Assembly: GCA_941918925.1 (NCBI GenBank)
Contig: OW799236.1
Span: 124,804,360 to 124,868,359, forward strand
From: Phyto melanocephala
Lineage: Eukaryota; Arthropoda; Insecta; Diptera; Rhinophoridae
DNA length: 64,000 bases
Direction of reading: 5' to 3'
In this document: positions 10,810 through 24,272 of the stretch, in pieces
How positions within the stretch are numbered: position 1 is the first letter of the stretch
Layout: every line of letters starts with the position of its first letter
Notes under the pieces: model-generated
The model's database searches: none
What the model was told of the DNA's origin: nothing
What the model saw: the letters and a program-made list of their open reading frames with translations, nothing else
Program-made: the position numbers and the translations under genes

Positions 10810-12285
10810 TGGCAACGAACGTACTTTCACAGGAATAAAGAATTTTATTGATATATAAAACCGTTTTTGTTTTATTAAAAAAAAACTATTAACCCTAAAA
10901 AACCCTTTACCTTAAAGTTGTGAAAAAACTTAAGGTATAACTTTCGAAGCCTTGGTCATAACTATTGACGCAGATTGGCGTAACTGGAGAAGCTCAGCCA
11001 TTTCACACTATCGTTTATAATCGTTAAGGTATGTTCACATTAGGCAAAAATTTTTCTGAACTCAATAGGTTCAAAAACTAATGGATGGATGGATTTTAAA
11101 AAAATTTGGTACGGGTTAACATGTAAGATATTTTTTATAACGAGATAATATTTAACTACTAATAGAAAAATAGCGAATAAAATGATATTTAAAATGGTAT
11201 TAGAAGGTTGATAAGAAACAAATGCATAACCAGACACGACAGAGTGTGAAATATAAAACAATTCGTTCTAACAACAATAAACAGTTGACTTTCAGTAACA
11301 ATGATATCAAGATTTATCTCAAAATGAAAACAATGCGAAAATAATGTTGGGGCCAGTAATGCGGACCGGGTTCAACCAGAATTATAAGAAATTTAAGATT
11401 TGCGTTCTTAAATAACATCTGTGTGGGTACCTAAGCCATCTTATCTAATTACATACAGATTAGCAAAAAAAATAAGTTTTTCTGTTTTACTTTAAACAGA
11501 GGCGAAATTAATTTTTCCCCGAAAATCACCTCTATTATACAGTAGTACGATAATTATCAGCCTACTATGAGGATTATTCGTTCGTAGTCAACCAAAATTC
11601 ATTTACAATCTGACAAATACCCGCAATTATAAATAATTCTTATGCGCCTTACAGGTGCATGTGTTTGTATTTATTTTAAATTCACTTTATGGTTAAGTTA
11701 CAAAGTTGCAACAATTTAGGTAGTGAATTTTAACTATTTTGTACCTGTGGACAATTGCCTTAATGGCTTAATGGCATTTTTCTAAATTTATTCCTAAAGC
11801 ATATTTATTCATCAGGTAGTCTTGGTTCGTCAGACTACTATTTTTTCCGTTTATTTTAAACATAGGCCATGGTGTAATTACATAAGGTGACAGCGTAAAG
11901 GAGAGTGATTTTCGGCTTTCTTTTTTTATGTATGAAGTTTTACAATTTCCGGAGTTGCAATCATTTTTTTAATATGTAGTTTGACATACTCCAGAACACA
12001 AAAAAATTATCAGCTGGGCTGGCACCGCCACCTTGCATAAGTGTACCCTGACATAGGCTGTTTAAGTTTTTATATAAAAATAATCTCTCTCTTCTCTCAT
12101 TAATTTCAAATGTCAAAATAAAGTGTGTTCAAATTTGAGGTATCATATTAATTTAAATAAAAAAAATAAATTTTTAGTTTTAGTTAAAAATGAAAAATTA
12201 TGTCGGTCAAGAGACATTTCCTACTGGCTCGGCAGGCTCCCAAATTTTTTACCACAATTCTCAATCATGTTTTTAATAAAAACTG
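10810..12285. other. Intergenic, no gene seen
   Basis: AT-rich, with no domain-bearing frame. The minus frame at 11040-11261 looks like chance. Confidence 0.45.
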
Positions 12286-12289
12286 TTGT

Positions 12290-12640
12290 CAGTATTTGAT
12301 ATCTGACGCCAAAGTTGTTTTTAAGCTTTTAAACTGTCATGAGATTATTGCTGTACACTTTTGATTTCAAAGCACCATACAAAAAATAGTCTAAAGGTAT
12401 CAAATCTTACGATCTTGGTGGCCAATTAATTTGTCCTCTACGAGAAATAATGCGATTTTCGAACTTTTCTTTTAAAAGATCTGTAGTTTCTTTTGTTGTG
12501 TGACAAGTGGCACCATCATGCTGAAACCACATAATCTCTACGTTTAAATCATCAATTTTCCGCAACAAAAAGCTTTGGATCATCTCCCTCTAGTGTTTTC
12601 CATGGACCATTGATAATTTAAATTTGGACACCCTTTATAT
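12290..12640 (-). pseudogene. Mariner-like transposase relic
   Basis: The minus strand reads EIMWFQHDGATCHTTKETTD then LLKEKFENRIISRRGQINW, PPRS, a stop, then LIPLDYFLYGALKSKVYS. This covers the second catalytic Asp through the YFLWG motif of an insect mariner. The right border has TTTGGACACCCTTTATAT (to 12640), which looks like a 5' terminal repeat for a minus-strand copy. The N-terminal half and the C-terminus are missing or unrecognisable. Confidence 0.75.
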
Positions 12641-12967
12641 ATGTTCATATGTACATGTAAAAATTTTCTCCTAACTGCGATTACCTAATAAATAAATATA
12701 ACTTCATTACTATTACAAACTACAATTAAAAAATATATTGCAACTTATCAGAGAATTTTATGAGCAACAAGGATATAAAAGTATAATTTAGTTTGACGTC
12801 AAAATATATGTATTTATGTATGTATGAATATTTTTTAATTGCCTTTACACTATCTATTTAAAGCAATGTTTACATTCGGTAAATATTTGAGGAAATTACT
12901 GTTATAAATTCATATTTATTTGTTTACAAATTGTGTTAATTTAAGCAAATTGCAATATGGTTACATA

Positions 12968-13745
12968 TGGGCAATTCCATGTCATCGTACGTGACATTTG
13001 TACTCTTATAAAGTGGAATTATTTTTGCAAAAGTAAGAGTAACTGAAAAAAATTAGATCTTTATGTTCCATTCAGAGGGTACTTTATTTAAAAAAAAAAT
13101 AATTATATTCGAATAATTGTTGTCTAAAATATCGAGCAAAATTAGAATATATCGTACGTGACAGAAAACAGAAGTGATTTTGAGGTATATATGGATATAT
13201 GAAAAAATCTGCGAATCTTGGGAGGTATTTTTTATTTGTTTTAATTTCTTACACTAAACCAAATATTTTTCATTTAATATCCATCATACTTAATTGAAAA
13301 CAATCTTTAAATGATTTTATAATAAATATAATTTAGTATCGTACGTGACATATCGTATGTGACAGATTTTTCTCTTATAATATTCTTAGGTATATATGTT
13401 AAGAAAAAAAGTTAAATTCTAAATTAGGTGCTAAGTTTCAACTGTCACTTTAGCCTATTACAAACTAGTTAAGTTTTAACTTTTTCCCTTAATGAATATG
13501 CAGTTTGAGAGACATTTATAAAGTGCTTGTCATAATATGAAAACGTATGAAGTTTTTTATCTTTGGAATGGGCTGGACATTTTACCAAGAGATAATCAGA
13601 TTAAACTCTTCTTATTGCCCTTAAAATAATGTAATAAGCTCTAAATACCTGCGCGTAGTAAAATTTTAGTGTTTTTTTATCATTAAACTTTTATTGAGAG
13701 TTTTTGTTTTTACAGTCGTGGTTGACATTTTCATGGAATAGCCCA
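12968..13745. mobile_element. TA-flanked MITE with internal CGTACGTGACA repeats
   Basis: Imperfect inverted ends: left TGGGCAATTCCATGTCA, right end (reverse complement) TGGGCTATTCCATGAAAA then TGTCA. A TA dinucleotide stands at both borders (12966-12967, 13746-13747), as for Tc1/mariner-type insertion. Inside, ATCGTACGTGACA occurs at about 12985, 13151 and 13338, plus ATCGTATGTGACA at 13352. No transposase is encoded in 778 bp. Confidence 0.7.
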
Positions 13746-13749
13746 TATA

Positions 13750-16700
13750 CATACACATATACATATATAAAAACTATATAGACTATAGGTGTTAGAAAAA
13801 TCGCATAATAAATATTTATCAAAAATAGTGGCTATTCTTTATTGGTCAAATATTTTTCTAATGTGAACAAACATTTATGTACAGACATAAAATTTTGTAA
13901 TTCAAAATGGCTTCGCGCAAGTACATTAAAATCCTGTGTCCATGTTCTGCAACTCTCGCTACGAGAAACTTTTCACTTGAAACATGTAAATTCAACCACT
14001 TAGTTATTTGTATAGCCTATTCAAAATGCAGTTGTAGTTTTTTTTTTTTTTTGTGAACACAGTTTCTGTTGTATGTTTGTATTGTTTTCATTAATTCAAA
14101 AAAAATTGCGACAAATTTTCGAAAAAAAAAAACTTCATAAATTGTAAGTTAATGCGAATTTTTCAACCGAAAAAAGTTTTAATGCGATAAGAAACTATGA
14201 TTTGTAGTTTAGGTGGTTTCATGATAAATATATGTATGTATTTACGTAATTTTTTTTTTTTTTTTTTGATAATGTATTTTGCTCTTTACAGGCCAAGTTA
14301 TTTATTCATATAGTGATTTAAATTAGAATTCGAAAATTTCGAATGCCGTAATTTGTATTCTGTTAAAAAATGTACCTATATAGAAAATAAATGTCCAACT
14401 TTTACTCCTATATGAATCCAATATCTACACCATTTCAAAAATATATATAAAAAAAATTGTTTAATGAAAATTAACTTTGCAAGCTATTGAAGAATAATTA
14501 TATGTATATATTATTTGTATTTCATAGTACGAATTTGTATATTAAAAAAAAAATATCATTAAACAAATATTAATTGGATCTTGTAAATAATAAAAAAAAA
14601 AGTTTAATAAAAAAAGCAAAAATACGAACAACTTCAACATAGTCTAATGAACTATTTTCGCTTACATTGATTGTAATAGCGATTTAAATAAACAAAGGTT
14701 TTCTAACACCATAAAAAAATCATATTAAAATTTCCAGCCCTGAGAAATAAATTGCCACAGAAATGCAAGAGCACATTGTAGTGATGCCACACACAATGTG
14801 TAAATGTGCGAGTCTTTACTACATTACAATCATGTTATCCGCCGTTAGATGTAGAAACTGACATATAGATGACGCCAGTGTGTTTTCATACACATATAAA
14901 TTTTTTTTAAAAAATATGAAATTTTTAAAGAATTATTATTTTTAGATCAGAAATTTATTTTTGTTTTTAATTTGAAAAAATTTAATTATACCCAATATCC
15001 CAATATATAATATGTATGGCGCCATCTGCTGTTAACTAAACAATTTGATATAATAATGTAAAGAAATGATAGCACACTTTCAGGCAATTTAACCCAATTT
15101 GAATTGGGTATTGTATTGTGTATTAATTAATATTTGTATTTCATTCAAAATTATCTAAAATTTCTTATTACTTTTGTTTCATTTTTAAATTATTTCAATG
15201 TTTGTATGTTTCATTTTTAAAATAGAAAATATTGTAATAATTTCAGAAAAAATTCTAAAATGGGTATAGCATTTGACATACAACCCGTTACAATGAACAA
15301 ACAATGGATCATTGTTGGTACACATAACTAAAAAGAAAAACAACCTCAGAACAACTTTAAAAGCCACCATAGTGACACACACATCATTATAGTAGAAATA
15401 ATTTTGACATGGTATGTTATAAGACCAACGTATTGACAGGAATCCCAAAGCTCTAACTGGGATGCTTACCTGAACGGTCTTTTATCGCTTGACTTCCTGA
15501 TTCGCAAATGAAACAGGATTTCACATATATCCGGAATGATTATGATGATGTCAATTAGATAAACTTGTTATAGACAAATATCAAGCTATATACGAAGCTG
15601 ATTACTTTGTAAAGTTAAGACATCAATGTTTGAATCTTTAAAGATAAGGAGAAAATTTAACAATGTTCGACTGTCCGTGTGTTAGCTGAAATCAAACTTA
15701 TATATTCGGATAAGTTATTTCATTTATTAACAAAAATTCGTCCTACGGCTGCGTTGAGTATTTATTTATTTTTTTAACTATTTATTCATAGTACGCATAT
15801 GCAATAATTATTGTACAATTTTATCATTTCGGTATTCCTTCTATTACATTGAGCTAGATAAGGTCTCGCACTGCACGCTGCAAGCAATATGTTTTAAAAA
15901 GGGGTACAAAGTATTTTCTGTATGTACTAATAACAAAAACAACAATTATAGTAATAATGATAACCGTCCTCTTACGAAGACCTAAACTTGTTTGTTATCA
16001 AACAATATTTTTTTCTGCTGACCATGATGCTCTGTAATGTTTGTTTGCTCAAACCACCGATTGGATTATTTTTTTTAATGCTTGTTAATAAAAAAAAAGC
16101 TTTTCATAGTTTTTATCAAAAAGAGATAAAGATTTAAAATTTTAAAATATTTTGTAATTAATCTACGAACAAATTACAATAGATTCAGTGATGTTTAGTT
16201 GTTCGAATCCATAATATTATATTAGAAAGTTAAATATTTTGAAAAATTGAACGTGTTTTCAATTTTGTTTCTTATAGTTGAAGTTTAAATTTAAATAGAA
16301 AAAGGTTGGTGAAATTAAAACAAAAGTATTTTTTGTACTTGTTAAGTATTTACGAACTAGAACCATTTTCAAAACGGTGTAAAAAATTATTTAAAAAGTA
16401 ATTAAACCAAAAATGTTTGCAAACCAAATTATTCTCAAAGGAATACAACAACATTTTATTTTTATAAATAAACTTTTGTACTAAAAAGTAACACATATTA
16501 AAAAATATCGTATACTAACTTAAATTTGTATTTTCTAAATACATTATAAAAAAAATAATCTTAAGAGTTCACTTGGAAAGATTATATTTAATCTATGAAT
16601 TAAATGGAATTTTTGGTAAATGTTAATAAAACGCAGATTTACAATTACCATTCGAGAGCTAAGGTAAAGATGGTTTTAGTTAACAGACATTAACAAAGAT

Positions 16701-16990
16701 TAAGGCATATATCTGATAAACTACTCAACATAATAGAATGGCAGCTTTTAAACAGCTTACAGTGCTAATTTGATTTTGTAAAGAGCTAGCTTAAGTTGCT
16801 TAATATCTTTCTTATAAATATCAAATTTACTTTAATGTAAATTTAAAAAAAAATCAATTTAAGTGAATTCGCGTTAATTAAAAATACATGTGGGTATTTT
16901 TTTAGATTAAACAAAATACGTTAGTTAATATAATAAACAAATTTGAAATATTTATATTCAAGAGATTGATATTAATCTAAAGTGAAAAAC
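13750..16990. other. Intergenic, no gene seen
   Basis: 3.2 kb of AT-rich DNA between the MITE and the MADF-BESS gene. A GTCCGTGTGTTAGCTGAAAT fragment near 15675 resembles the Helentron-B family. A palindrome CCCAATTTGAATTGGG lies near 15092-15107. No credible coding region was seen; the minus frame 15185-15448 has no domain. Confidence 0.5.
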
Positions 16991-16993
16991 TTT

Positions 16994-18314
16994 TTAATTG
17001 TTTTCTTGTCGAAACTCGATATCGTAGAGAATTTGTTGTATTTTTAAACGGGCTAAAGAATTCTGTCTTCTTGTCATACGTCGCAAAGTAGGGGCGCAAC
17101 TTAATAAAAACTTTTCGTCCGAATCTAAAATAAATGCATAATTGTCTGCATTGTTATCCCCATATTGCATATTAAACCCAGAGTTGTTACGATTATAAAA
17201 ATTTGACTGTAATCTTGCAGGGCCAAAACAGTTTGCAGCATTATTATCAATATTGTTAGTATTTTGTTGTATTTGATCTTGTTGTGGTTGTTGTTGTAGC
17301 AGCGCAATATTTGTTGGTGTTGCCGAGTTGATGACCCTTGGTCGTTGTCCGAAGGACTCTGAGTCATTCCGGTGCGTATAACCAATTGTCATATGTATGT
17401 CATTTTGTGGTGGTAGTTGTTGTTGTTGTTGTTGCTGCTGCTGCTGATTTTCCATTGTAATTTGCATATAGTCTGTGTCCTGTAGGGACACAGAATCATT
17501 GTTTTGAATTTCATTTTGTTTATCACTTTTAATTGCATTTTTCTCAGGATGTCCGTTCTGCGTTTCAATGTTAGAATTTATTTGCATACGTTCACAGTCG
17601 TTGCTCTGGCTTTCGTCGGATAGATCTTCAAGTTCATCTAACATTTTGTCTAACTCAATGCTGAAATAATTAAAAAAAATGCAAATAATTTCAACTTTTT
17701 GGCCTTATCAGTAACAGAAACATAAAACAAATCTCTTGTTCCTATTCTGTAAATCACAAAGTGATAAAATATTTAAATTAGTAATAACTGAAGAATTTGC
17801 AGTTTTCATACAATTTTTAAATTATTAAAATTGTCTGTATATTTAAGGAAATTTAGAAAATTTTTAAAAAATCTCTTACACTCGAAATCACGATTTTTTT
17901 TATCAATCATTTTTTTCACTTAACAGCGAGGACTTTGACATACAAAATTTAAATCAGTTTTTCCTACCTGACATTATCCATGAATGGTATTAAAAATGTC
18001 ATTTTATCGTAAAATATCCATTTTCGATGTTTAATTGTTGTCGTACTCGAATCGATTTTCTGTGTCATTTTATAATGCTTTCCAAAGGAATCACGCAGAG
18101 AACGCCATTTTCTGCGGCATATTTCTGCTGGGGCGTCCACGATCGCACTTATTTCATCCCAGCATTGATTGCGCGATGCCGCCTTTCGATATGACTTTAA
18201 TGAACGATCGTAGATAGTGGGACGCACAGCAACTTGTTCAATCAATATTTCTTCATTTATTTGCAATAATTGACACAATGAGCTGCGTCTTTTCTTCTTT
18301 CCTTCAGTTTTCAT
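16994..18314 (-). CDS. MADF-polyQ-BESS domain protein (337 aa)
   Basis: Two exons on the minus strand: 18314-17968 and 17660-16994. The donor reads GTCAG|GTAGGA and the acceptor ATTATTTCAG|CATTGAG. Joining completes a split Ser codon at residue 116 and keeps one frame. Residues about 21-113 form a MADF domain (ILIEQVAVRPTIYDRS, ICRRKWRSLRDSFGKHY, HRKWIFYDKMTFLIPF). The middle is low-complexity and Gln/Asn-rich, with a ten-Gln run at 188-197. Residues about 298-332 match the BESS motif (EKFLLSCAPTLRRM...LKIQQILYDIEF). MADF binds DNA and BESS mediates protein contacts in Adf-1-like fly transcription regulators, so a nuclear regulatory role is inferred. The paralogue group is large and no specific ortholog is assigned. 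The start is the first ATG before the Lys-rich N-terminus. Confidence 0.9.
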
Positions 18315-19711
18315 TTTATTTATTTTTAAACAAAAATAGCAAATTAAAGAAATGCAATTTATTTTACAGCACCTTGTTTACAATTAAAAAAAAAAAAACA
18401 ACAAGTGTTTACAAACATTGTGAACTGATAACACAGAAGCTAACAGTGCTGCCACATCAGTTTTTTTTTGTGATATCGTACTGTTCCTACTTAAACTTTT
18501 AAATCAATTAGGCTGGTGCAAAATATAGTATCATGGTACTTATGATTGTGCAGACTTTTTACAGACCAGGAATTGCTCTTGGTGGTATTGTTACGTGAAA
18601 GTGAGAAATGAAAAAAATTTTGTACAGTAAATGGTATGGTGGTACCATATAACATGACGCACAAAAAGTTTTAATTTCATGATATGAACATTGAGCCCCT
18701 GGTGATAAATTTTTTCTAAAATGATGATTTTTTTTTTTTATAACAAGAAGTTGGCAAAAGCCCCAATGAAATTCACTATTACTTTTAAAATTCTTTTTGA
18801 GATATAAATAAACAGGGAAAACTCAATACAAAGATATTATACTACAGAAGTATTTCTACTTGTGTTAACAATTTTACTACAATTTTATCATTTTGTTAAC
18901 CTCAGGTGTAGTTTTCTATAATTTCATACATCCTTGTTTGAAAATTTGTATTTTTTTTTTTTTTTTTAATTTTTGATCCAACCCATACATATGTTTTAAA
19001 TCCAGTTTACCAACGCACCTTTAGTTCTAAAAAAATTTTATTTTGAAAAAAAAATATATATTTAAACACTTTCAAATGATACCAATATATGTACTTATAT
19101 TCAAAAATGTAGTGAAAATTCAAATATACATATAAAAATTCAGAGATCTCTAACTCGAAAACTAAGCGTTTTCAGCACTTCCACCAATTTATTTTTTTGT
19201 TATCATTTAATGTTTATAAACATAAATTTGATTTGGAGGTGCGTTTGTTAAATTAGATTTGTTTCATAAAGTTTACCACACAAAAACAAAAATCTATTTT
19301 AAACTTTTTGCGTCCTCGAAAATTTTTTGATTTATAGCATAAAACTTTTGATTTAAATCAAGTTTCTATGATGTAATGCTTAATATATAATAATAAGAAT
19401 ATATAATAATAATAATAATATAATTTATTAAGCATAATAATAAAAAGGTTTGTATAAATTTTAATAACATTTTTCTTTTTTTTTGTGAGTTGCATTTTTA
19501 AGAATAATTCTTATGAAAAATATTTAGCTATTTTATTTATGTATCTAGTTTTTAGCATATTAAAGATAAATTTAACATATACAAAAATTCTTGAATTAAG
19601 GATATATATATATTTTTTTTTAAATCGACTGCCCAATGAACTAGTCAGTAGGTCAGTACTATCGAGGATTCTAGTCTCTTACACTACTGTTATATCAGAA
19701 TATAATTGTTA
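18315..19711. other. Intergenic, no gene seen; TAA microsatellite
   Basis: Upstream region of the MADF-BESS gene, AT-rich. A TAA-type repeat tract lies at about 19385-19442. TTAGGCTGGTGCAAAA near 18509 resembles a mariner terminus but has no visible partner. Confidence 0.5.
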
Positions 19712-19800
19712 CTAGTACGTGCCCGCGACTTTGTCTGCGCAGTTATCGCTTATTTTTATGTATAAAACAGGATGTTCCAATCTGTGCGGAAAATTTCATT
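19711..19800 (-). mobile_element. Possible Helitron-type end fragment
   Basis: CTAGTACGTGCCCGCGACTT followed by TGTCTGCGCAG resembles a GC-rich terminal segment found in many insect genomes and ending in CTAG. The remainder of the element is not recognisable, so this is tentative. Confidence 0.3.
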
Positions 19801-21286
19801 TAAGTTTATTAAGTAATATTTTGCGTGATTGAGAAAAAAAATTAAAAATCCATATTTATTATATAAGTGTTGAAGGATTGATTCAATTTAAATATTTTAG
19901 ACAAAATACTCCTATAGACAAAGTTGGATGTTTTAATTCTATTCGCCACTAGGTGTAAATTTTAGACACTCAAAACCCTCCGAAAACCGACAAACTATAT
20001 ACAAAAAATATATACTGATTGCATATTTCCGAGTAGATTTAATGATTTGTTTGAACAACGGAAATTTGTTTCTGTATATTAATTAATGATCAATTTCTCC
20101 TTTCGGTATTTCTGTACAATTCTACTTTGTATGTGCGTGTTAGGTAAACCAATACGTTTATTTCTTGCAGTGTATAAAACACATGGAATGAAACAACTGC
20201 CATCACATGTGTCTATTTTACACCCACAGCTGGGAAGGGAGATTAATCAATTTTATTTTTTCAGAGTATAGGAGCGTAAAAAATACACACGTAGTTGCAG
20301 TGCTAGCTTTTATTATTTTTGTTTGCATTGTTGATAAAGACGTGTTCTGTCTACTTAAAAATTAAGAAATAGTTTAATTGATAAAAATTACCAGATAAAA
20401 GTGAAATTTATTGAAACGTGCCGTTTAGAGTTTTTGAAACGCAAATTGGAAAAAATATATATTTCAAAGTTCGAAGCAGACACAAAAAAAGCAGTAATGT
20501 TTATTAACCTTCAAAGATTGCGGCCACATTTTTCTGTTCAAGCAAAACAGCAATAACAATATCAAATTTGTAACAACACAGTCAGAAATTAAAGCAGGTG
20601 TCACCATAAACAACTATATGAAAATCGAAAACGGCGAGACTGAAGAAAAGGCAAATGAATGTAAACTTTACATTGTAAAGATATTAAAACTAGAACAACA
20701 ACAACGACAAAAAATATTCCATTGACCTCTTACGACAACGTATAACAGAAAAAAAAAAAAAATAGTAAGAGATAAAGTAAAAAAAAGTATTGTAATTTTT
20801 CAGTTCTTTGTTTCTATACTGCATCAGCAGAAAAAAAATCGGAAAAACCACCCCAACGAATAAAAGATTTTTGTTGTTTTTATTCTTTGAATATTTGAAA
20901 GAAATTTTCACTACCTGTACACACGGTGATTGTGTGTGTGTATATTGCTGATTTTTATAGAGAGGAATAAAGAAAAAAACGAAAAGGCAAAGATCAACCA
21001 ACATTTGAAATAAATATTTGATTTTTAAACATTCCATAGTTTTAAAGGTAAGATGGTAAACGTGATAGTCGTGTCTGTCGTTATTAAGTCTACTAATTTT
21101 CATTTCACCTGAATTGAAATCTAAGATACACATTTGTTTACAATCGATTTTAGTACTAATTTCATGTTTTTTACTTTGTATTGATTTCTCATTTACGTTA
21201 AATATTCCTTTAGTTTATCTGTTTTGTTTTTTAACTAACTGCAATCCAGTGACATAACGCCGACAACAAGAACCACTGCCATCAAT
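19801..21286. other. Upstream region of the GPCPD1-like gene
   Basis: AT-rich. A pyrimidine run ending TGCAATCCAG at 21249, 38 bases before the start codon, could be the acceptor of a 5'-UTR intron. A 35-codon frame at 20618-20725 (MKIENGETEEK...) may be an upstream ORF or chance. A minus frame at 20690-21133 has no domain and is taken as chance. Confidence 0.4.
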
Positions 21287-23720
21287 ATGCAACGTTGGTC
21301 ATATCCAGATGACGAATCGGCTGAAGCTTGTGATGCCATGTTGGCTCCGCCATTGCATAAGCGCAGTGCAAGCAACTCGTGCTCATTTCCCGAACGTGTA
21401 TGGAATTTTAAGGTTCTTTTAAATCAGGAACTGATGACCCATGAAAAATTGGCTCTGGTGGGCAATTGTGAATCGTTAGGGAATTGGCATTTGTATGCCA
21501 GTGTCCTAATGACCAAGGATGAGGGTATGTACGCAATAACCACGGTTTAAAAAAAAATACAAACAGAAACCGGTAGGTCTTCTATTGCAAACCACAACCA
21601 CACAATTTTTTTGCTGTAAACTCTTCTCCAGATTCGAATGTATGGAGTGCACAGGTAGCGATACCTAGAGATCGCCCCACAGAATATCGTTACTTGGTCT
21701 GTGCCATTGAACCTACCACTGAGAAAATTTTGGTAAGACGCTGGGAGACGCATCTGGTAGCTAGACAAATACCAGAATTGGCAGAATCATCTAATACAGC
21801 CAGCGCTGATGTATTTGGAGAATTAGATGGCTGTGAAAGAGTAGACCGTGGTTGGCTGACTTCTGAAACAATTGTTCAGCTGAAATTTTTTAATGCTCCG
21901 TTTTCTTGGAAACAACGCATGAAACGACGTCTGATGTTTGTCAAGGTGACACCCATGAATTTGCGTATACCTAGTGGCTGCGACAACCTGCTGGCGGGTT
22001 CCAATTGCAACATATCCACTCTAGAAGATTCGCTGTCAAATGACACCCATGACACCAGGGAAAATGGTGGCGATAGTGGAACAGCATTTGCATTTTCCGA
22101 AGTGACTACCTTAAAGGCCAACGACAGTGTTATAAGTCCTCAGCCACAGTTTGGAACCGCTTGTGGACCCGACGAACTAGTCATATTCCATCTGACCATT
22201 AGTGACTTTGAAAATACCGCTTATTTGATAGATTTATACACTTACTCCTCTAGAGCGGATCGCGAAGAACCTCCAAACCATTTGGGGTATCATTATGTCT
22301 TGCCAAATCTTTTTAAAATGTCTGAAGGCCGTTTAGAAGTACCTGTTACCTGTGCTTCGCGTCACCGTCCCTTGGGTATGATGAATATGGGTTATTTGAT
22401 TGTTAAACCAGTACCTTCTTTAAGTATGGACATGTCAATAACATTCTCACGCTACTGGAACCACAAATGGAAGGGCTTAGATGTGGGTCATCGTGGTTCG
22501 GGCACATCTTTTAAGGCTCATGATGCATTGATTAGAGAAAACACCATAACATCGTTGAAAAATGCAGCCGATCATGGTGCAGATATGGTCGAGTTTGATG
22601 TACAACTAAGCAAAGATCTGGTACCGGTGGTATATCACGATTTCATGATTTATGTTTCTTTGAAATCGAAAAATACCATGCAGGAACATGATTTCTTGGC
22701 CTTACCAATGCGTGAGCTGACACTGGAGCAATTAAAGAATCTTAAAGTCTATCATACCGCCGAAGGACAATCAAGAGCGCAGCGTTCATTCCGTAACGAT
22801 GATTTGCAGGAACATCAGCCATTTCCACCGTTGGCTGATGTCCTCGATGCTATAGATCCTCATGTTGGTTTTAATATAGAAGTAAAATGGTCTCAGCGTT
22901 TGCAAGACGGCACTATGGAGGAGGAGTTTGAACATGTTGTTGATCGTAACTTATACGTGGATTGTATTTTAGATGTTGTTTTTCGTAAGGCCGGCAAGAG
23001 GCGCATTGTTTTTAGTTGCTTCGATTCGGATATTTGTACAATGTTGCGCTTTAAGCAAAATCGTTATCCCGTCATGTTCTTGACCCTGGGTCAGACAGAA
23101 AAGTATAAAAAGTATTTGGATCCCAGAGGAAATCATATAGAAACAGCAGTATTCAATTCTTTGGCCATGGAACTGCTGGGCATTGTAGCGCATACAGAGG
23201 ATTTACTAAAAGATCCATCGCAAGTAAGTGAAAATTTCTTCGATTTTTTATTTATTTTTATTTTTTTTTTGTATAAAAAGTAATTACTAATTTTCGAAAA
23301 ATAAATTGATTTAATCAATAATTTATTTTTGTAAAAATTGTTCAATGCTGTGTGTAAATAAGATTTTTAAATTTAATTTTTTAGGTAAACTTGGCAAAAA
23401 GCCGCGGTTTAGTTGTATTCTGTTGGGGTGATGACAATAACTGTAAAGACACTATAAAAATGTTAAAAGATCTTGGCTTACATGCAATTATTTACGATAA
23501 AATGGATGTATTAACCCCTAAAGAAGTAAAGGTGAGAAACCTTTTAAAATTTTCAAAATACATTTTTTAAACTCTTAATTTTCTATTATTTTTTTTTAAC
23601 ATTTTGTAGCAAAGTGTCTTTTTATTACAAGCTAATGGTGGCCAAAGGGACTTATTAAAGTTACAAGCTTTAGAGATGGGCAAAATGTGGCATTCGCCAT
23701 CATCTTCAAAAACAACTTAA
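21287..23720 (+). CDS. GPCPD1: GPCPD1-type glycerophosphocholine phosphodiesterase (695 aa)
   Basis: Exons 21287-21524, 21632-23223, 23385-23531 and 23610-23720, all with GT-AG borders and consistent frame. Residues about 39-120 resemble a CBM20 starch-binding-like domain (LALVGNCESLGNW, VWSAQVAIP). The GDPD domain follows at about 362-670. It has GHRG (His366-Arg367), Glu382-Asn383 of REN, Glu400 and Asp402 of VEFDV, and His415-Asp416; these are the residues expected to bind metal and cleave the phosphodiester. The family hydrolyses glycerophosphocholine to glycerol-3-phosphate and choline, in the cytosol. No signal peptide or membrane segment is evident. Length is close to the vertebrate protein (about 670 aa). 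The first ATG precedes a conserved N-terminus. Nothing suggests a pseudogene. Substrate is inferred from family. Confidence 0.95.
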
Positions 23721-23732
23721 ATATTGTTATTT

Positions 23733-23738
23733 AATAAA
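23733..23738 (+). terminator. Polyadenylation signal AATAAA after GPCPD1-like gene
   Basis: AATAAA lies 13 bases after the stop codon, so a very short 3' UTR is possible. A second AATAAA at 24009-24014 offers a longer one. Confidence 0.5.
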
Positions 23739-24117
23739 ACAAAGTTAATAAGTAAAATCATACCAATATTTCTATAAACAATTAATTTGTAGGCTATTTT
23801 TTTAAAGCATTTAATGTTGGATTAGTATCATTATTAAATTTGATTGATAATTTTTCTTCTTACTTTTTTTTACATATTCTTGTAACTATTATAATTATTA
23901 TTGTTAAAGTAAATAATATTTAATACTCTTTAGAAAAGCAAGCGAGTGTGAAAATAATTAGATGTAAACGAAGTTTAATTGCCTTTACATAAATCTATAG
24001 AAAAAAGAAATAAAAATAATAAAAAATATCATTTAAAAATCCAATATTTTTAATATATTTGAAAAACAAAAAAAAAAATATTTAATATGTTTACAAGTAT
24101 TATTAACGTTTTTGACA

Positions 24118-24272
24118 ATGTTTTTTTTTATTATTTTTTTTTAAATTTTTTTTTTATTTTTATTTTTTTTTTATTTTTTTTTTATTTTTCTTTTTTATTT
24201 TTATTTTTTTTTTTTGATTTTTTTATTTTTTTTTAATTTTTTTTTTTTATTATTTTTTTTTTTTATTTAGAT
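24118..24272. repeat. T-rich low-complexity tract
   Basis: About 150 bases made almost only of T runs broken by single A, C or G bases, downstream of the GPCPD1-like gene. No element ends were recognised around it. Confidence 0.85.

Noticed and set aside
18509..18524. TTAGGCTGGTGCAAAA, mariner-like terminus
   Set aside because: No inverted partner or transposase remnant next to it.
20690..21133. 147-aa minus-strand frame upstream of the GPCPD1-like gene
   Set aside because: Composition is driven by T/A runs (FFF, KNKNNKN); no domain and no conserved pattern.
21876..23345. Minus-strand frames across the GPCPD1-like gene
   Set aside because: Antisense shadows of the coding exons.
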